A stretch of 64,000 nt of DNA from the NCBI GenBank assembly GCA_017480195.1, contig JAFVBE010000016.1:1-64000 (forward strand), written 5' to 3'. The translations under genes and the position numbers were made by a program. The notes beneath the pieces are model-generated. The model worked only from the letters and a program-made list of their open reading frames with translations, was not told where the DNA came from and did no database searches. The DNA is from Lachnospiraceae bacterium. Lineage in GTDB: Bacteria > Bacillota > Clostridia > Lachnospirales > Lachnospiraceae. Every line of letters begins with the position of its first letter. Within the stretch, counting starts at the first letter, position 1. Shown here in pieces: positions 7,853-16,709 of this stretch.

Positions 7853-8332
7853 TTACTTCTTTCTGATATCAAGTATCTTGTACTGGAACTCTCCGTCCGG
7901 AGCCTCAACAGTTACAACATCACCAATTTTCTTTCTCATAATTGCAGCGCCAAGCGGTGACTCATTTGAGATTTTACCCTTCAGGAAATCAGCCTCAGTT
8001 GAACCAACTATCTTATATTCTACAACCTCATCCAAATCAACATCATGAAGAACTACCATTGAGCCGAAGTTTACTGTACCAGCCTCTGCCTCGTCTTCAT
8101 CATATATCTCTGCGTTCTTGAGGATTTTCTCTATCTCTTCTATCCTTGCTTCTATATCACGCTGTTCATCCTTGGCAGCATCGTATTCAGCATTCTCTGA
8201 TAAGTCACCCTGTGCTCTTGCTTCCTTTAACTTCTGAGCAACATCCTGTCTTTTATTGACCTTTAAGTCCTGTAACTCGTCCTCTAATTCCTTAAGACCT
8301 TCATAACTAAGAATATTTTTCTTCTCTGCCAT
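7853..8332 (-). CDS. greA: Transcription elongation factor GreA
   Basis: 159 residues, the usual GreA length. The N-terminal coiled coil (residues 7-75) contains LKEARAQGDLSENAEYDAAK with the acidic tip that reaches the RNA polymerase active site. The C-terminal FKBP-like domain ends NESPLGAAIMRKKIGDV. It rescues backtracked polymerase by stimulating RNA cleavage. It is the first gene of the greA-lysS operon and is driven by a near-consensus sigma-A promoter at 8426-8454. Confidence 0.97.
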   Translation of the reverse strand: MAEKKNILSYEGLKELEDELQDLKVNKRQDVAQKLKEARAQGDLSENAEYDAAKDEQRDIEARIEEIEKILKNAEIYDEDEAEAGTVNFGSMVVLHDVDLDEVVEYKIVGSTEADFLKGKISNESPLGAAIMRKKIGDVVTVEAPDGEFQYKILDIRKK

Positions 8333-8425
8333 ATCAAAATCCCTTTCTACATATCAATGAATGAACCCGATTCATATCATTTCTCGTATCATTCATCATA
8401 TTATTCGCAAAAATTCAATGCAACA

Positions 8426-8454
8426 ATTATACTCCATAAAGCCTATATTGTCAA
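8426..8454 (-). promoter_or_regulatory. Sigma-A promoter of greA-lysS
   Basis: On the minus strand TTGACA (8454-8449), a 17-base spacer, and TATAAT (8431-8426): both hexamers are perfect consensus. It lies about 95 bases upstream of greA. A palindrome-like AATGAATGAACCCGATTCAT lies in the leader between it and the start codon. Confidence 0.85.
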
Positions 8455-8466
8455 AGCTTAAATCAC

Positions 8467-9540
8467 TTAAAACAATATATCCCTAAAACACAAAATCGGC
8501 TCATTCTTTTCAAAATCCCAGCTATGGTATGAATCTCCGTGACACCTGTCTTTTTCACTGCAATCCTGACATTTATCACATCTGTCGCTTAGGTCAATCC
8601 TGAATTCCTTGAACCTGTTTTCCCAAACGTCTTTAAACCTGTCCTTCAAGATATTACCCTGCACAAGCTCCGGTCTTCTCTCAATATCAAGACACGCTAT
8701 TATATCTCCGTTTGTGGTTATGCTTGCGACATAAAGGCCTGCCGAACAGATAAAGTACCAGTCCCTTATCTCATGCTCATACTCACCGCCCAGATAATGA
8801 CTGCAGCCGTATTCCACAGGCTCGCCGTTCATCCTTTTATTCCTGATAAATTCCATCATATACCGATAGTCTTCCTTGGTTAAGATAAGCTCCAGATGAA
8901 GCTTCGCCCTTCCCATAGGCTCAATATTTATTACTCTCCAGGAATCGATATCCATTTTGTCAAATACTTCATAAAGCGCATCTAACTCGCCTATATTCTG
9001 ATGAGTAACTACGGTAGTTACCTGAATGGCTTTGAACTTACCTACATTTATAAGATTTTGTATACCCTCCATAGCCTTCCTGTAGCCATCGGGAGTCTGT
9101 CTGAAAGCATTGTGTGTATCCTCCAAGCCATCTATACTTACGGATATTGTACTCATACCTGCTTCGTATAGCTTCTCTGCTATCTCAGGTGTGATTAATG
9201 TACCATTACTTGTCATGCCCCACTTAAAGCCAAGCTTATGAGCGTAACCCATAATGTCGAAAAAATCTTTTCGAAGCAGCGGTTCTCCGCCGGTTATACA
9301 AAGCATAAAGCCCTTAGTACCGAAGTCGTCTTTTATCTCCTCAAAAAATGTCTTGTACTGCTCTAAAGTTAATTCCTCACACCTAACATCTCCGCAGTAG
9401 CTGCCACAATGCAGGCAATGCTCATTGCACCGAAGTGTAAGTTCCAAGAACAAATTCTTTAATACAGGCTTTTTCTTCAGATCTTCCCTATACCCTGCAA
9501 GCTGTGACATGTGCTTGTATTTCGTATCAATATTTAACAT
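8467..9540 (-). CDS. Radical SAM/SPASM-domain enzyme, candidate peptide or protein maturase
   Basis: 357 residues. The radical SAM cluster is Cys38-x3-Cys42-x2-Cys45 (CNEHCLHC), with GGEP at 84-87 and SIDG at 135-138. The C-terminal SPASM region has Cys246, 265, 283, 321, 324, 327, 333 and 351, enough for two auxiliary 4Fe-4S clusters. SPASM enzymes commonly modify ribosomally made peptides or proteins. It lies 73 bases downstream of a tiny lipoprotein gene with two YGPP repeats, the likely substrate (inference). A short AATCCT/AGGATT stem with a T run in that gap could act as an attenuator. An anaerobic sulfatase-type maturase is less likely since no sulfatase is nearby. Confidence 0.9.
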   Translation of the reverse strand: MLNIDTKYKHMSQLAGYREDLKKKPVLKNLFLELTLRCNEHCLHCGSYCGDVRCEELTLEQYKTFFEEIKDDFGTKGFMLCITGGEPLLRKDFFDIMGYAHKLGFKWGMTSNGTLITPEIAEKLYEAGMSTISVSIDGLEDTHNAFRQTPDGYRKAMEGIQNLINVGKFKAIQVTTVVTHQNIGELDALYEVFDKMDIDSWRVINIEPMGRAKLHLELILTKEDYRYMMEFIRNKRMNGEPVEYGCSHYLGGEYEHEIRDWYFICSAGLYVASITTNGDIIACLDIERRPELVQGNILKDRFKDVWENRFKEFRIDLSDRCDKCQDCSEKDRCHGDSYHSWDFEKNEPILCFRDILF

Positions 9541-9613
9541 ATATTTCCCTTACACATACTTTTTATTAACTAAAAAATCCTCCTACTGACTTTATACAAC
9601 ATCAAGGATTGCC

Positions 9614-9907
9614 TTATTCAAAATCCTCCGGCGGGCCGTATACATCCTCCGGTACATCATCCTCCGGATTATAAGACTCGGTTGTTATTTCCTCCGTAGT
9701 AGTTTCATCATCAAATGCAGATGGCGGACCATAGACAGTAGCAGGCACCTCTGTGTCAGTCTCATGTATCTCGGTAGTCGTTTTCTCTGCGGTTGTCTTC
9801 TCCGTGGTTTTATCATCTTTATGCGCCCTGCATCCTGTAAATCCTGCTAAGAACACGCCACTTGTCAGGGCAGCCGCTATCAATTTTGTTTTAGTTGTCT
9901 TTTTCAT
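9614..9907 (-). CDS. Tiny lipoprotein with two YGPP repeats, candidate radical-SAM substrate
   Basis: 97 residues. A lipoprotein signal runs to Cys26 (AGFTGC). Then comes a Lys/Thr/Glu spacer and two copies of a unit: residues 54-66 VPATVYGPPSAFD and residues 85-97 VPEDVYGPPEDFE, i.e. V-P-x-x-V-Y-G-P-P-x-x-F-[DE], the second forming the exact C-terminus. The start ATG overlaps the end of the flavin reductase gene by 17 bases, so the two are coupled. Repeated short motifs at the end of a small exported protein just upstream of a SPASM enzyme fit a RiPP-like precursor, but modification is not shown. Confidence 0.8.
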   Translation of the reverse strand: MKKTTKTKLIAAALTSGVFLAGFTGCRAHKDDKTTEKTTAEKTTTEIHETDTEVPATVYGPPSAFDDETTTEEITTESYNPEDDVPEDVYGPPEDFE

Positions 9908-10457
9908 ACTTCTTACCGGCCTTCCATGCCCCGCCTACACTGGCGCCAATCTCTCTGTAGCAAAGTCCTACCGTATCAAACATAATCGGATGAAGCTTTT
10001 CAAGGTCAACCTTACCGTCTGTCAATACGCTGTCATCAGCCTTCAAACCGACAATCTCAGCCACAACTCTCGTCTCATTGAACTCCTCCTGAAGCTCAAT
10101 CACCTTACACTCTATGGCAACAGGAAGCTGGTCGATAACAGGTGCATTTATTTTATCTGACTTAGTAACAGTAAAGCCACACTTTTCTAACTTATCCGGT
10201 ACCTTATCACCTGATACTATTCCAACATAGTCGCATGCCTCTACCTGCTCCTTCGTGGCGAAGCTTACAGTGAATTCCTTATTTGCCTTTATATTCGTAG
10301 TCGTTCTATGTGGCGAAAGGCTCATGGAAAGCTGGTTACCTCCAATCTGACCAACCCATGCCGCATTCATTGCATCAGCCTTTCCATTTTCATCATATGT
10401 TGCAATTATGAACACCGGATGCGGTGTTATAAATCCCTTGTCAAAGCTCTGTTTCAT
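9891..10457 (-). CDS. Flavin reductase-like FMN-binding split-barrel protein
   Basis: 188 residues. The N-terminal HPVFIIATYDENGKADAMNAAW and the following SMSLSPHRTTTNIKANKEFTV segment are typical of the flavoredoxin/flavin reductase-like family, which bind FMN as dimers. The C-terminus holds HPIMFDTVGLCYREIG, a motif common in clostridial members. A conserved-looking Cys lies at VEACDYVG. Substrate unknown. It sits between the AICAR transformylase (34-base gap) and the YGPP lipoprotein (17-base overlap), so it could supply electrons to the radical SAM enzyme; this is inference. Confidence 0.88.
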   Translation of the reverse strand: MKQSFDKGFITPHPVFIIATYDENGKADAMNAAWVGQIGGNQLSMSLSPHRTTTNIKANKEFTVSFATKEQVEACDYVGIVSGDKVPDKLEKCGFTVTKSDKINAPVIDQLPVAIECKVIELQEEFNETRVVAEIVGLKADDSVLTDGKVDLEKLHPIMFDTVGLCYREIGASVGGAWKAGKKYEKDN

Positions 10458-10491
10458 TGTACTACCTCCTTGAAAAATAATCGTATTTTTA

Positions 10492-11670
10492 TTAATGATG
10501 GAACAGCCTGATACCTGTAAATGCCATTACCATATCATATCCATCTGCGCACTCGATTACAAGGTCGTCTCTTACCGAGCCACCCGGCTGTGCGATGTAT
10601 TTAACTCCACTCTTCTTGGCTCTCTCGATATTATCTGAGAATGGGAAGAATGCATCTGAGCCAAGTGTTACATCCTGATTTTGGTGAAGCCATGCTCTCT
10701 TTTCTTCTCTCGTGAATACCTCCGGCTTAACCTTGAATCTCTTCTGCCACTCACCCTCACGAAGTACATCCTCGTATTCATCACCTATATATACATCTAT
10801 TGCGTTATCTCTGTCTGCACGACCAAGTGTGTCGATAAACTGTAAGCCAAGTACCTGTGGTGACTGACGTAAGAACCAGTTGTCAGCCTTCTGTCCTGCA
10901 AGTCTTGTACAGTGGATTCTTGACTGCTGTCCTGCACCTATACCGATTGCCTGACCGTTCTTTACATAGCTGACTGAATTAGACTGAGTATACTTCAAGA
11001 TAATAAGTGAAATCTTCATATCAATCAGCGCCCAATCAGGTATCTCCTTATTCTTAGTCACGATATTGGAAAGTAAATCACCGTTTACATCAAGCTCATT
11101 TCTACCCTGCTCGAATGTAATGCCATATACCTGCTTCTTCTCAAGCTCGGCAGGCACATAGTCTTCATCTATCTGAATTATATTATAATTACCCTTCTTC
11201 TTAGCCTTAAGTATCTCTAATGCCTCATCAGTATAGCCCGGTGCTATAACTCCGTCTGATACCTCTCTTTTGATAAGCTTGGCAGTATCCACATCGCACA
11301 CATCTGAAAGTGCTATAAAATCACCAAAGGAAGACATTCTGTCTGCACCTCTTGCTCTGGCATAAGCACAGGCAAGCGGTGAAAGCTCGCCCAAATCGTC
11401 TACCCAGTATATCTTGGCAAGTGTATCCGAAAGCGGAAGTCCTACTGCTGCCCCTGCCGGTGATACATGCTTAAATGAAGTTGCAGCAGGAAGATTAGTT
11501 GCAGCCTTTAACTCCTTTACAAGCTGCCATCCGTTAAATGCATCAAGGAAGTTGATATATCCCGGCTTGCCATTTAACACGGTAACCGGAAGTTCACTTC
11601 CATCCTCCATATAAATCCTTGACGGCTTCTGATTCGGATTGCATCCGTATTTTAATTCTATCTCTTTCAT
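10492..11670 (-). CDS. purH: AICAR formyltransferase (stand-alone PurH transformylase domain)
   Basis: 392 residues corresponding to the C-terminal half of bifunctional PurH; the IMP cyclohydrolase domain is absent. Seen: ELKYGCNPNQKPS at the start, AATSFKHVSPAGAAVG with the catalytic Lys-His pair, IGIGAGQQSRIHCTRLAG, and GSDAFFPFSDNIERA near the end. It transfers a formyl group from 10-formyl-THF to AICAR in de novo purine synthesis. The final ring closure is supplied by the PurO-like gene upstream, separated from this gene by a 267-base palindromic element. Confidence 0.95.
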   Translation of the reverse strand: MKEIELKYGCNPNQKPSRIYMEDGSELPVTVLNGKPGYINFLDAFNGWQLVKELKAATNLPAATSFKHVSPAGAAVGLPLSDTLAKIYWVDDLGELSPLACAYARARGADRMSSFGDFIALSDVCDVDTAKLIKREVSDGVIAPGYTDEALEILKAKKKGNYNIIQIDEDYVPAELEKKQVYGITFEQGRNELDVNGDLLSNIVTKNKEIPDWALIDMKISLIILKYTQSNSVSYVKNGQAIGIGAGQQSRIHCTRLAGQKADNWFLRQSPQVLGLQFIDTLGRADRDNAIDVYIGDEYEDVLREGEWQKRFKVKPEVFTREEKRAWLHQNQDVTLGSDAFFPFSDNIERAKKSGVKYIAQPGGSVRDDLVIECADGYDMVMAFTGIRLFHH

Positions 11671-11690
11671 ATTCTCCTCCTATAATTCAC

Positions 11691-11957
11691 AAGAATAAGT
11701 AATTGTGAAAATTTACTCTATTGATGATTGTATCAGATAACAAGTTTCAACGCAAACACGCTCTCGCTCAACTTTCGACGTAGCGGTACTAAGTTCTTCT
11801 CTTAAAAATGATAATTTACAATTTTACTTCGTAAAAGTAAATTATCATTTTCAATCGAATCACTAAGTACCGACGTCTGCAAATGGTTTGCTTATGAAAC
11901 TGTTATCCGATACAATCAGCTATAGTTTTATGTTTTGTTTCACAATTACTTATTCTT
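11691..11957. repeat. 267-bp near-palindromic repeat element (family A, copy 1)
   Basis: The outer 20 bases AAGAATAAGTAATTGTGAAA (11691-11710) are exactly inverted at 11938-11957. Inside, TGATTGTATCrGATAAC and a GCAAAC/GTTTGC segment are also inverted, then CGGTACTAAGT/ACTTAGTACCG, and a central hairpin AAAATGATAATTTAC/GTAAATTATCATTTT with a loop at about 11821-11838. One arm carries CGCTCTCGCTCA (11759-11770), absent from the other. The right arm includes the purO stop. It looks like a MITE-like or structured-RNA element. A related copy lies at 40605-40887. Confidence 0.85.
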
Positions 11958-12659
11958 ATTTACTATCCTTGTATCGTATTTACCGGTTTCAATATCTATA
12001 TATCTTACGAATAAAGACACTTTGTTATCTTCATTTAAGCTTGTCCAGACCTCATCTGTAAATGTATCTATATCACCTGATATACCAACTAATTTTGGTT
12101 CGCCCTCGAAGCTTGGAAGCGGATTTCCGTCGTGCATATATGTATGTATGAAATGTCCCTCACCGGCTACAGGATTCTCATATGCAAATGTATATCTGTT
12201 GCAGGCATCAGGATTACCATTGTTGCTTTTTAGGATTGACATAGCATAGTTGTAATGACCGTTTTCAATATGCATAATACCGGATATTCTCGGAGTGTAG
12301 TTAGGTCCATCCGGCTCGAACTTACGGCTTCTTAAAGACTGCTCGAAGGTATTCTGCTTGTCCATTCCCTCGTATATGGTATCAGTCTGGTCGCCGTTTG
12401 TAACGATTGTCTTGTTGCCGAGTACTCTTACAGGTGCATAGATTATAAGACTTGGGTCCTCAAGCTTGGAAGGGTCAAAGGCTTCTGTACGTATTCCCTC
12501 TCCCTCCTCTACAAATATTCTGTTCCTGCTGTTAGAGCTTCTTCCCATTATGAAGTATGCCGTTACAGCCTTCTTTCCATCCTCGGAAACACCGATTACG
12601 ATGCCTCTTCCCGGATAATCATTACTTTTAAGCTCGTTTGCGAGTGATAACATTTCCAT
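11946..12659 (-). CDS. purO: IMP cyclohydrolase, PurO-like
   Basis: About 237 residues beginning MEMLSLANELKSNDYPGRGIV. The start is the ATG at 12659: an ATG 15 bases earlier is part of the ATGGAGG ribosome site. The segments YPGRGIVIGVSEDGKKAVTAYFIMGRSSNSRNR and ENGHYNYAMSILKSNNG match the IMPCH/PurO family, first known in archaea and present in clostridia as the partner of a stand-alone transformylase. It closes FAICAR to IMP. Its last residues (IVNKNK) and stop are encoded by the palindromic element. An imperfect palindrome at 12719-12741 upstream might be an operator. Confidence 0.9.
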   Translation of the reverse strand: MEMLSLANELKSNDYPGRGIVIGVSEDGKKAVTAYFIMGRSSNSRNRIFVEEGEGIRTEAFDPSKLEDPSLIIYAPVRVLGNKTIVTNGDQTDTIYEGMDKQNTFEQSLRSRKFEPDGPNYTPRISGIMHIENGHYNYAMSILKSNNGNPDACNRYTFAYENPVAGEGHFIHTYMHDGNPLPSFEGEPKLVGISGDIDTFTDEVWTSLNEDNKVSLFVRYIDIETGKYDTRIVNKNK

Positions 12660-12766
12660 CAAAAAAACCTCCATATTTTATCTTTGTATTTTAATCAGCA
12701 TCAAGTGCTGTCTTTACCTGACAATAATTAATTATCTGTCAACTTTCTTAAACATCCGGTTATCTT

Positions 12767-13477
12767 TTATTCATCCTCAATAATTATATCTCCACCCTGG
12801 TCATTCGTCACATCACCACTCTGATTAAGTGGTATCTTCTCGCCTAAGAATGTCGGCTTGAATTTAAACAGCGACCAGATAAAGTCCTTATTAACCGCAA
12901 TTATCTCTCTAATATCTCTCTTAGTCTGTCCGTGATATCTCACATCCTCTGCAGCCATACCATAAGCATCCATGCCAAGTCTTTCAGCCACATATATCGA
13001 ACGGTACAGATGATATCTCTGCGTGATTATTACAACCTTCTTCGCGCCAAATATCTCCTTCGCCCTGTACATTGTATCATAGGTAGAGAATCCGGCATGA
13101 TCCATAAATATATCTTCCGAAGGAACACCTCTTGCTATGGCATAATCCTTCATAACCTGAACCTCATTATAATATTTACTGCCATGATCTCCGCTCATTA
13201 TAATCTTAGGAGCAACGCCCGCTTTATATGCCTCTATCGACCTGTCCAATCTGTCACTTAGCATAAGACTTGGGGTATCTCCATTCTTAACCGAAGCACC
13301 TAAGACTATTATGCAGTCAACCTTCTCTAATTCCTTTGCGTCATCTGTATCAAGTATGCGGTTTTTTGTACTAAGTCTCACATAGGCATTTATACCCACC
13401 GTAAATATTACAACCGCAAGTATGATTACGCCAATCACAATACAAATGCACTTAAATATTTTTTTCAATTTCTTCAT
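12767..13477 (-). CDS. YdcF/SanA-like (DUF218) envelope protein
   Basis: 236 residues with one N-terminal membrane helix (residues 10-34), then the DUF218 core: DCIIVLGASVKNGDTPSLML, DRLDRSIEAYKAG, IIMSGDHGSKYYNE, and VVIITQRYHLYRS. The conserved Gly-Ala, Ser-Gly-Asp and Gln-Arg-Tyr-His motifs are those of SanA/YdcF proteins linked to envelope integrity, whose enzymatic role is unclear. The C-terminal tail is acidic (GGDIIIEDE). It has a 93-base gap to purO downstream and a hairpin upstream that ends glgB transcription. Confidence 0.88.
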   Translation of the reverse strand: MKKLKKIFKCICIVIGVIILAVVIFTVGINAYVRLSTKNRILDTDDAKELEKVDCIIVLGASVKNGDTPSLMLSDRLDRSIEAYKAGVAPKIIMSGDHGSKYYNEVQVMKDYAIARGVPSEDIFMDHAGFSTYDTMYRAKEIFGAKKVVIITQRYHLYRSIYVAERLGMDAYGMAAEDVRYHGQTKRDIREIIAVNKDFIWSLFKFKPTFLGEKIPLNQSGDVTNDQGGDIIIEDE

Positions 13478-13523
13478 ATATAAATCAAACTCTCTATCAC
13501 AATTATCACAATTACATTAATAA

Positions 13524-13568
13524 GGCTGTCGTATAACAACACGTTAGTGAATATACTATACGACAGCC
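13524..13568 (-). terminator. Hairpin after glgB
   Basis: A 12-bp perfect stem GGCTGTCGTATA/TATACGACAGCC (13524-13535 with 13557-13568) 20 bases past the glgB stop. There is only a weak T-rich flank on the minus strand (TTATTAATG), so termination efficiency is uncertain. Confidence 0.65.
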
Positions 13569-13587
13569 CGAAATTCAAGCCATTATT

Positions 13588-15816
13588 TTATTTTTTCTCT
13601 ACATAATCATACTTGAATACCATAACCGAAAGCGGCGGTACATTTATACATATTGAATTCTGCATTCTGTCGCAAGGCTGTGGAAGTGCGGTAACCGTAC
13701 CATTTACATTTCCTCTACCTCCAAATTTCTCATCATCAGAATTAAGAATCTCCTCATATTTTGTAAGGCATGGTGCACCTATCATATAGTTATTTCTCTC
13801 TACCGGCACGAAGTTGCATACGAACATAAGCTGATCCTTAGCAGTCTTTCCTCGTCTTACAAATGCGACTATTCCCTCATCTGCACTGTCAACCTTAATC
13901 CATTCGAAGCCCATAACCTCATTGTCATTATAATAAAGTGCATCATACTTAGTATACATATGATTAAGCGCTGCCACGAAATCCTTCATCTTGCTGTGAA
14001 GCGGCTGGTCGAGTAAGAACCAGTCAAGGCTCCTTGCCTCACTCCACTCACGAAGCTGCGCAAATTCCTGTCCCATGAAGAGAAGCTTCTTGCCAGGATG
14101 TCCAAGCATAAATCCATAAGCTGCTCTTAAGTTGGCAAACTTATCAAATTCAAATCCCGGCATCTTATTAATCATCGAGCACTTAAGATGTACAACCTCA
14201 TCATGTGAGATTACAAGTACATAGTTCTCAGAATAAGTATATGACAAGCTGAATGTCAGCTTGTTATGGTTAAATGACCTGAAATACGGGTCTAACTTCA
14301 TATATTCAAGGAAGTCATTCATCCAGCCCATATTCCACTTGAACAAGAAACCAAGTCCCTTAAGTGAAGTCGGTGCCGTAACGCCTGCCCATGCAGTTGA
14401 CTCCTCAGCAATAAGATATGCTCCCGGATTTCTCTCCTCCATAACGGAGTTGATCTTCTGTAAGAGCTCTATCGCGTCATAATTCTCATTTCCGCCGTCC
14501 TTATTAGGAAGCCACTGTCCGCTCTGCTTGCCATAATCAAGATAAAGCATAGATGCCACAGCATCTACTCGAAGTCCGTCTACATGGAACTTCTCTACCC
14601 AGAAAAGAGCATTTGCTGTAAGGAAGTTACTTACCTCTTTTCTGCCGTAATCAAATATATATGTTCCCCAGTCAGGGTGCTCACCTCTTCTTGAATCCGG
14701 ATGCTCATATAAAGGCATACCATCGAACCTGCCGAGTCCGTGTGCATCTCTTGGGAAATGTGCCGGTACCCAGTCAAGTATTACGCCTATACCCTTGCTA
14801 TGCATATAATTAACAAAATACATAAAGTCATCAGGTGCGCCATATCTTGAGGTCGGAGCATAGTAATTGGTTACCTGATATCCCCATGAACCGTCAAACG
14901 GATACTCCGCTATACCCATAAGCTCGATATGTGTATATCCCATTTCCTCTACATAGTCGCCAAGCAGCTTGGCAAGCTCACGGTAGTTGTAAAATCCGAA
15001 ATCAGAATCCTCAATCTTCTTTTTCCATGAACCAAGATGAACCTCATAGATAGACATAGGACTCTTCATTCTATCTACTCTTGAAACCTTGTTCCTGTCC
15101 TCCATCCACTTGGTATCAGTCCATTTGAATTTATTAAGATTTGCAACAATATTCGCATTATCAGGTCTTACCTGATTATAGTTGCCATATGGGTCAGCCT
15201 TGTATAAGAGTTCGCCATCTCTGGTAAGTATCTGATACTTGTATACTGCACCTTCCTTTACATCAGGTATGAACAGCTCATGTATTCCCGATACCGAATG
15301 AAGCTGCATAGGATTAAGCGCTCCATCCCACATATTGAAATCACCGACTACACTTACTCGTCTTGCATTCGGTGCCCAAACTGCAAAATAAGTTCCCTCT
15401 ACACCGTCTATCTTCATCGGGTGTGCGCCAAGCTTATTATATATATCATAATTCTTTCCCTCGTTAAAAAGGTAGGTATCATAATCGGTTATAAGACCGT
15501 CAAAGGCGTATGCATCAGCAGTTGTTACGGTAGTTCCGTCCTGATAATTAGTCTGAATACGATATTTGTTACCCTTATATTTTTTCTTAGGGAAATATAT
15601 TCCATAAAAACCATCTGCAAGCTGCTCCATCTCGGTTGCTCCCTTGCCCGTAGGAGAAGTTACAAATACAGATGACGCGTGAGGTCTGTATACAGTTATA
15701 ACCTGTCCCTCACCATAATCATGTACTCCCAGAATGTGTCTTGGTGCATTTATCTTGCCCTCTGCGAGCTCGTCATACAACACCCAGTTTACCCAGTTTT
15801 CCAATCTCTCGTTCAT
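13588..15816 (-). CDS. glgB: 1,4-alpha-glucan branching enzyme GlgB
   Basis: 742 residues, normal for GlgB with its N-terminal modules. The CBM48 domain covers about 115-215 (YFAVWAPNARRVSVVGDFNMW). The GH13 barrel contains DWVPAHFPRDAHGL, the nucleophile Asp in DGLRVDAVASML, the acid Glu in LIAEESTAWAG, and VISHDEVVH. The all-beta C-terminal domain ends MVFKYDYVEKK. It forms alpha-1,6 branches during glycogen synthesis. No other glg gene lies next to it. A clear terminator-like hairpin follows. Confidence 0.97.
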   Translation of the reverse strand: MNERLENWVNWVLYDELAEGKINAPRHILGVHDYGEGQVITVYRPHASSVFVTSPTGKGATEMEQLADGFYGIYFPKKKYKGNKYRIQTNYQDGTTVTTADAYAFDGLITDYDTYLFNEGKNYDIYNKLGAHPMKIDGVEGTYFAVWAPNARRVSVVGDFNMWDGALNPMQLHSVSGIHELFIPDVKEGAVYKYQILTRDGELLYKADPYGNYNQVRPDNANIVANLNKFKWTDTKWMEDRNKVSRVDRMKSPMSIYEVHLGSWKKKIEDSDFGFYNYRELAKLLGDYVEEMGYTHIELMGIAEYPFDGSWGYQVTNYYAPTSRYGAPDDFMYFVNYMHSKGIGVILDWVPAHFPRDAHGLGRFDGMPLYEHPDSRRGEHPDWGTYIFDYGRKEVSNFLTANALFWVEKFHVDGLRVDAVASMLYLDYGKQSGQWLPNKDGGNENYDAIELLQKINSVMEERNPGAYLIAEESTAWAGVTAPTSLKGLGFLFKWNMGWMNDFLEYMKLDPYFRSFNHNKLTFSLSYTYSENYVLVISHDEVVHLKCSMINKMPGFEFDKFANLRAAYGFMLGHPGKKLLFMGQEFAQLREWSEARSLDWFLLDQPLHSKMKDFVAALNHMYTKYDALYYNDNEVMGFEWIKVDSADEGIVAFVRRGKTAKDQLMFVCNFVPVERNNYMIGAPCLTKYEEILNSDDEKFGGRGNVNGTVTALPQPCDRMQNSICINVPPLSVMVFKYDYVEKK

Positions 15817-15857
15817 TCAAAAACCTCCATAATATATATTTTAGCATCTGTTAAGAA

Positions 15858-16553
15858 TCAAAATTTATGCGGTCTTCCTAAGAATAATATAAACCATCTC
15901 ACCAATACCATAATGAGTATGAGTACCGCCACCATCATCAGATAAGTAACAGCCATCCACCTCGCATATTCCGGTGGGATTATCTTAAGAAATATATCAT
16001 TATCATTGAAATAGCTGTAATTTTCACTGAAAACCATATCTCGCGCAGCCACCCAGAATTCTCTGTCCGACCTTATAAATAAAAATGCATTTAATGAGGT
16101 AAAAAATGCCGCCAGCACTCCACCATATAAAAACGGCATAAACATACGCCTCTTTGACAGGATAATAAAGCTGTAGAGCATACCTATAAAGGTTATGATG
16201 GTTATAACCCACGCCAGCCTGTAAAGATTCTTTATATGATTTAATCTATCCACATTAAACTCATCTAATTCATATCCGATAAGCTCATATTTACTCTTAA
16301 AAAATGATTTAAAATCATCATTTAATTTATCAAAATTAGCCTTTGCCTCAAAGTCCTTAAGCCCGGTTGTTATCTCTGTCACAGTATCCGAAGCTCCGTT
16401 ATCCGTTTCAATCTGAGACACACTGTTCTCCAGACATTTCTCATATACTGTTTTATTCATACAAAGCACGCAGAAGGCAAAGCTTATTATAAATAAAGCG
16501 ACACATATCGTCGCTCCAAATGAATACTTTCTGTATCTATCCATAGCTTTCAA
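15858..16553 (-). CDS. TIGR01906/DUF1461-type integral membrane protein
   Basis: 231 residues with about four membrane helices: 12-32, 112-132, 140-160 and 200-225. The long loop between helices 1 and 2 contains the NFDKLNDDFKSFF-type segment, and the tail reads LVRWFILFLGRPHKF. This layout fits the DUF1461 family of Bacillota membrane proteins, of unknown function. It lies 41 bases upstream of glgB on the same strand and may share its transcript. It is divergent from the PAS-GGDEF gene. Confidence 0.75.
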   Translation of the reverse strand: MKAMDRYRKYSFGATICVALFIISFAFCVLCMNKTVYEKCLENSVSQIETDNGASDTVTEITTGLKDFEAKANFDKLNDDFKSFFKSKYELIGYELDEFNVDRLNHIKNLYRLAWVITIITFIGMLYSFIILSKRRMFMPFLYGGVLAAFFTSLNAFLFIRSDREFWVAARDMVFSENYSYFNDNDIFLKIIPPEYARWMAVTYLMMVAVLILIMVLVRWFILFLGRPHKF

Positions 16554-16651
16554 CTCTCGTACATAATATGCTATCTTTCTTGTCAGCTCAATATGAACTT
16601 ATTTTACCATTTATCATCAAATCTGTAAAGCAAGCTTTGAGATAATTTTGC

Positions 16652-16681
16652 TTGCCACACATATTTACTGCGTGATATAAT
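16652..16681 (+). promoter_or_regulatory. Sigma-A-like promoter of the PAS-GGDEF gene
   Basis: TTGCCA (16652-16657), 18-base spacer, TATAAT (16676-16681), 28 bases before the start codon. A GGGGG sequence just before ATG 16710 serves as ribosome site. Confidence 0.7.
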
Positions 16682-16709
16682 TTTTATATATAGGTGCTGG
16701 GGGATTGTT

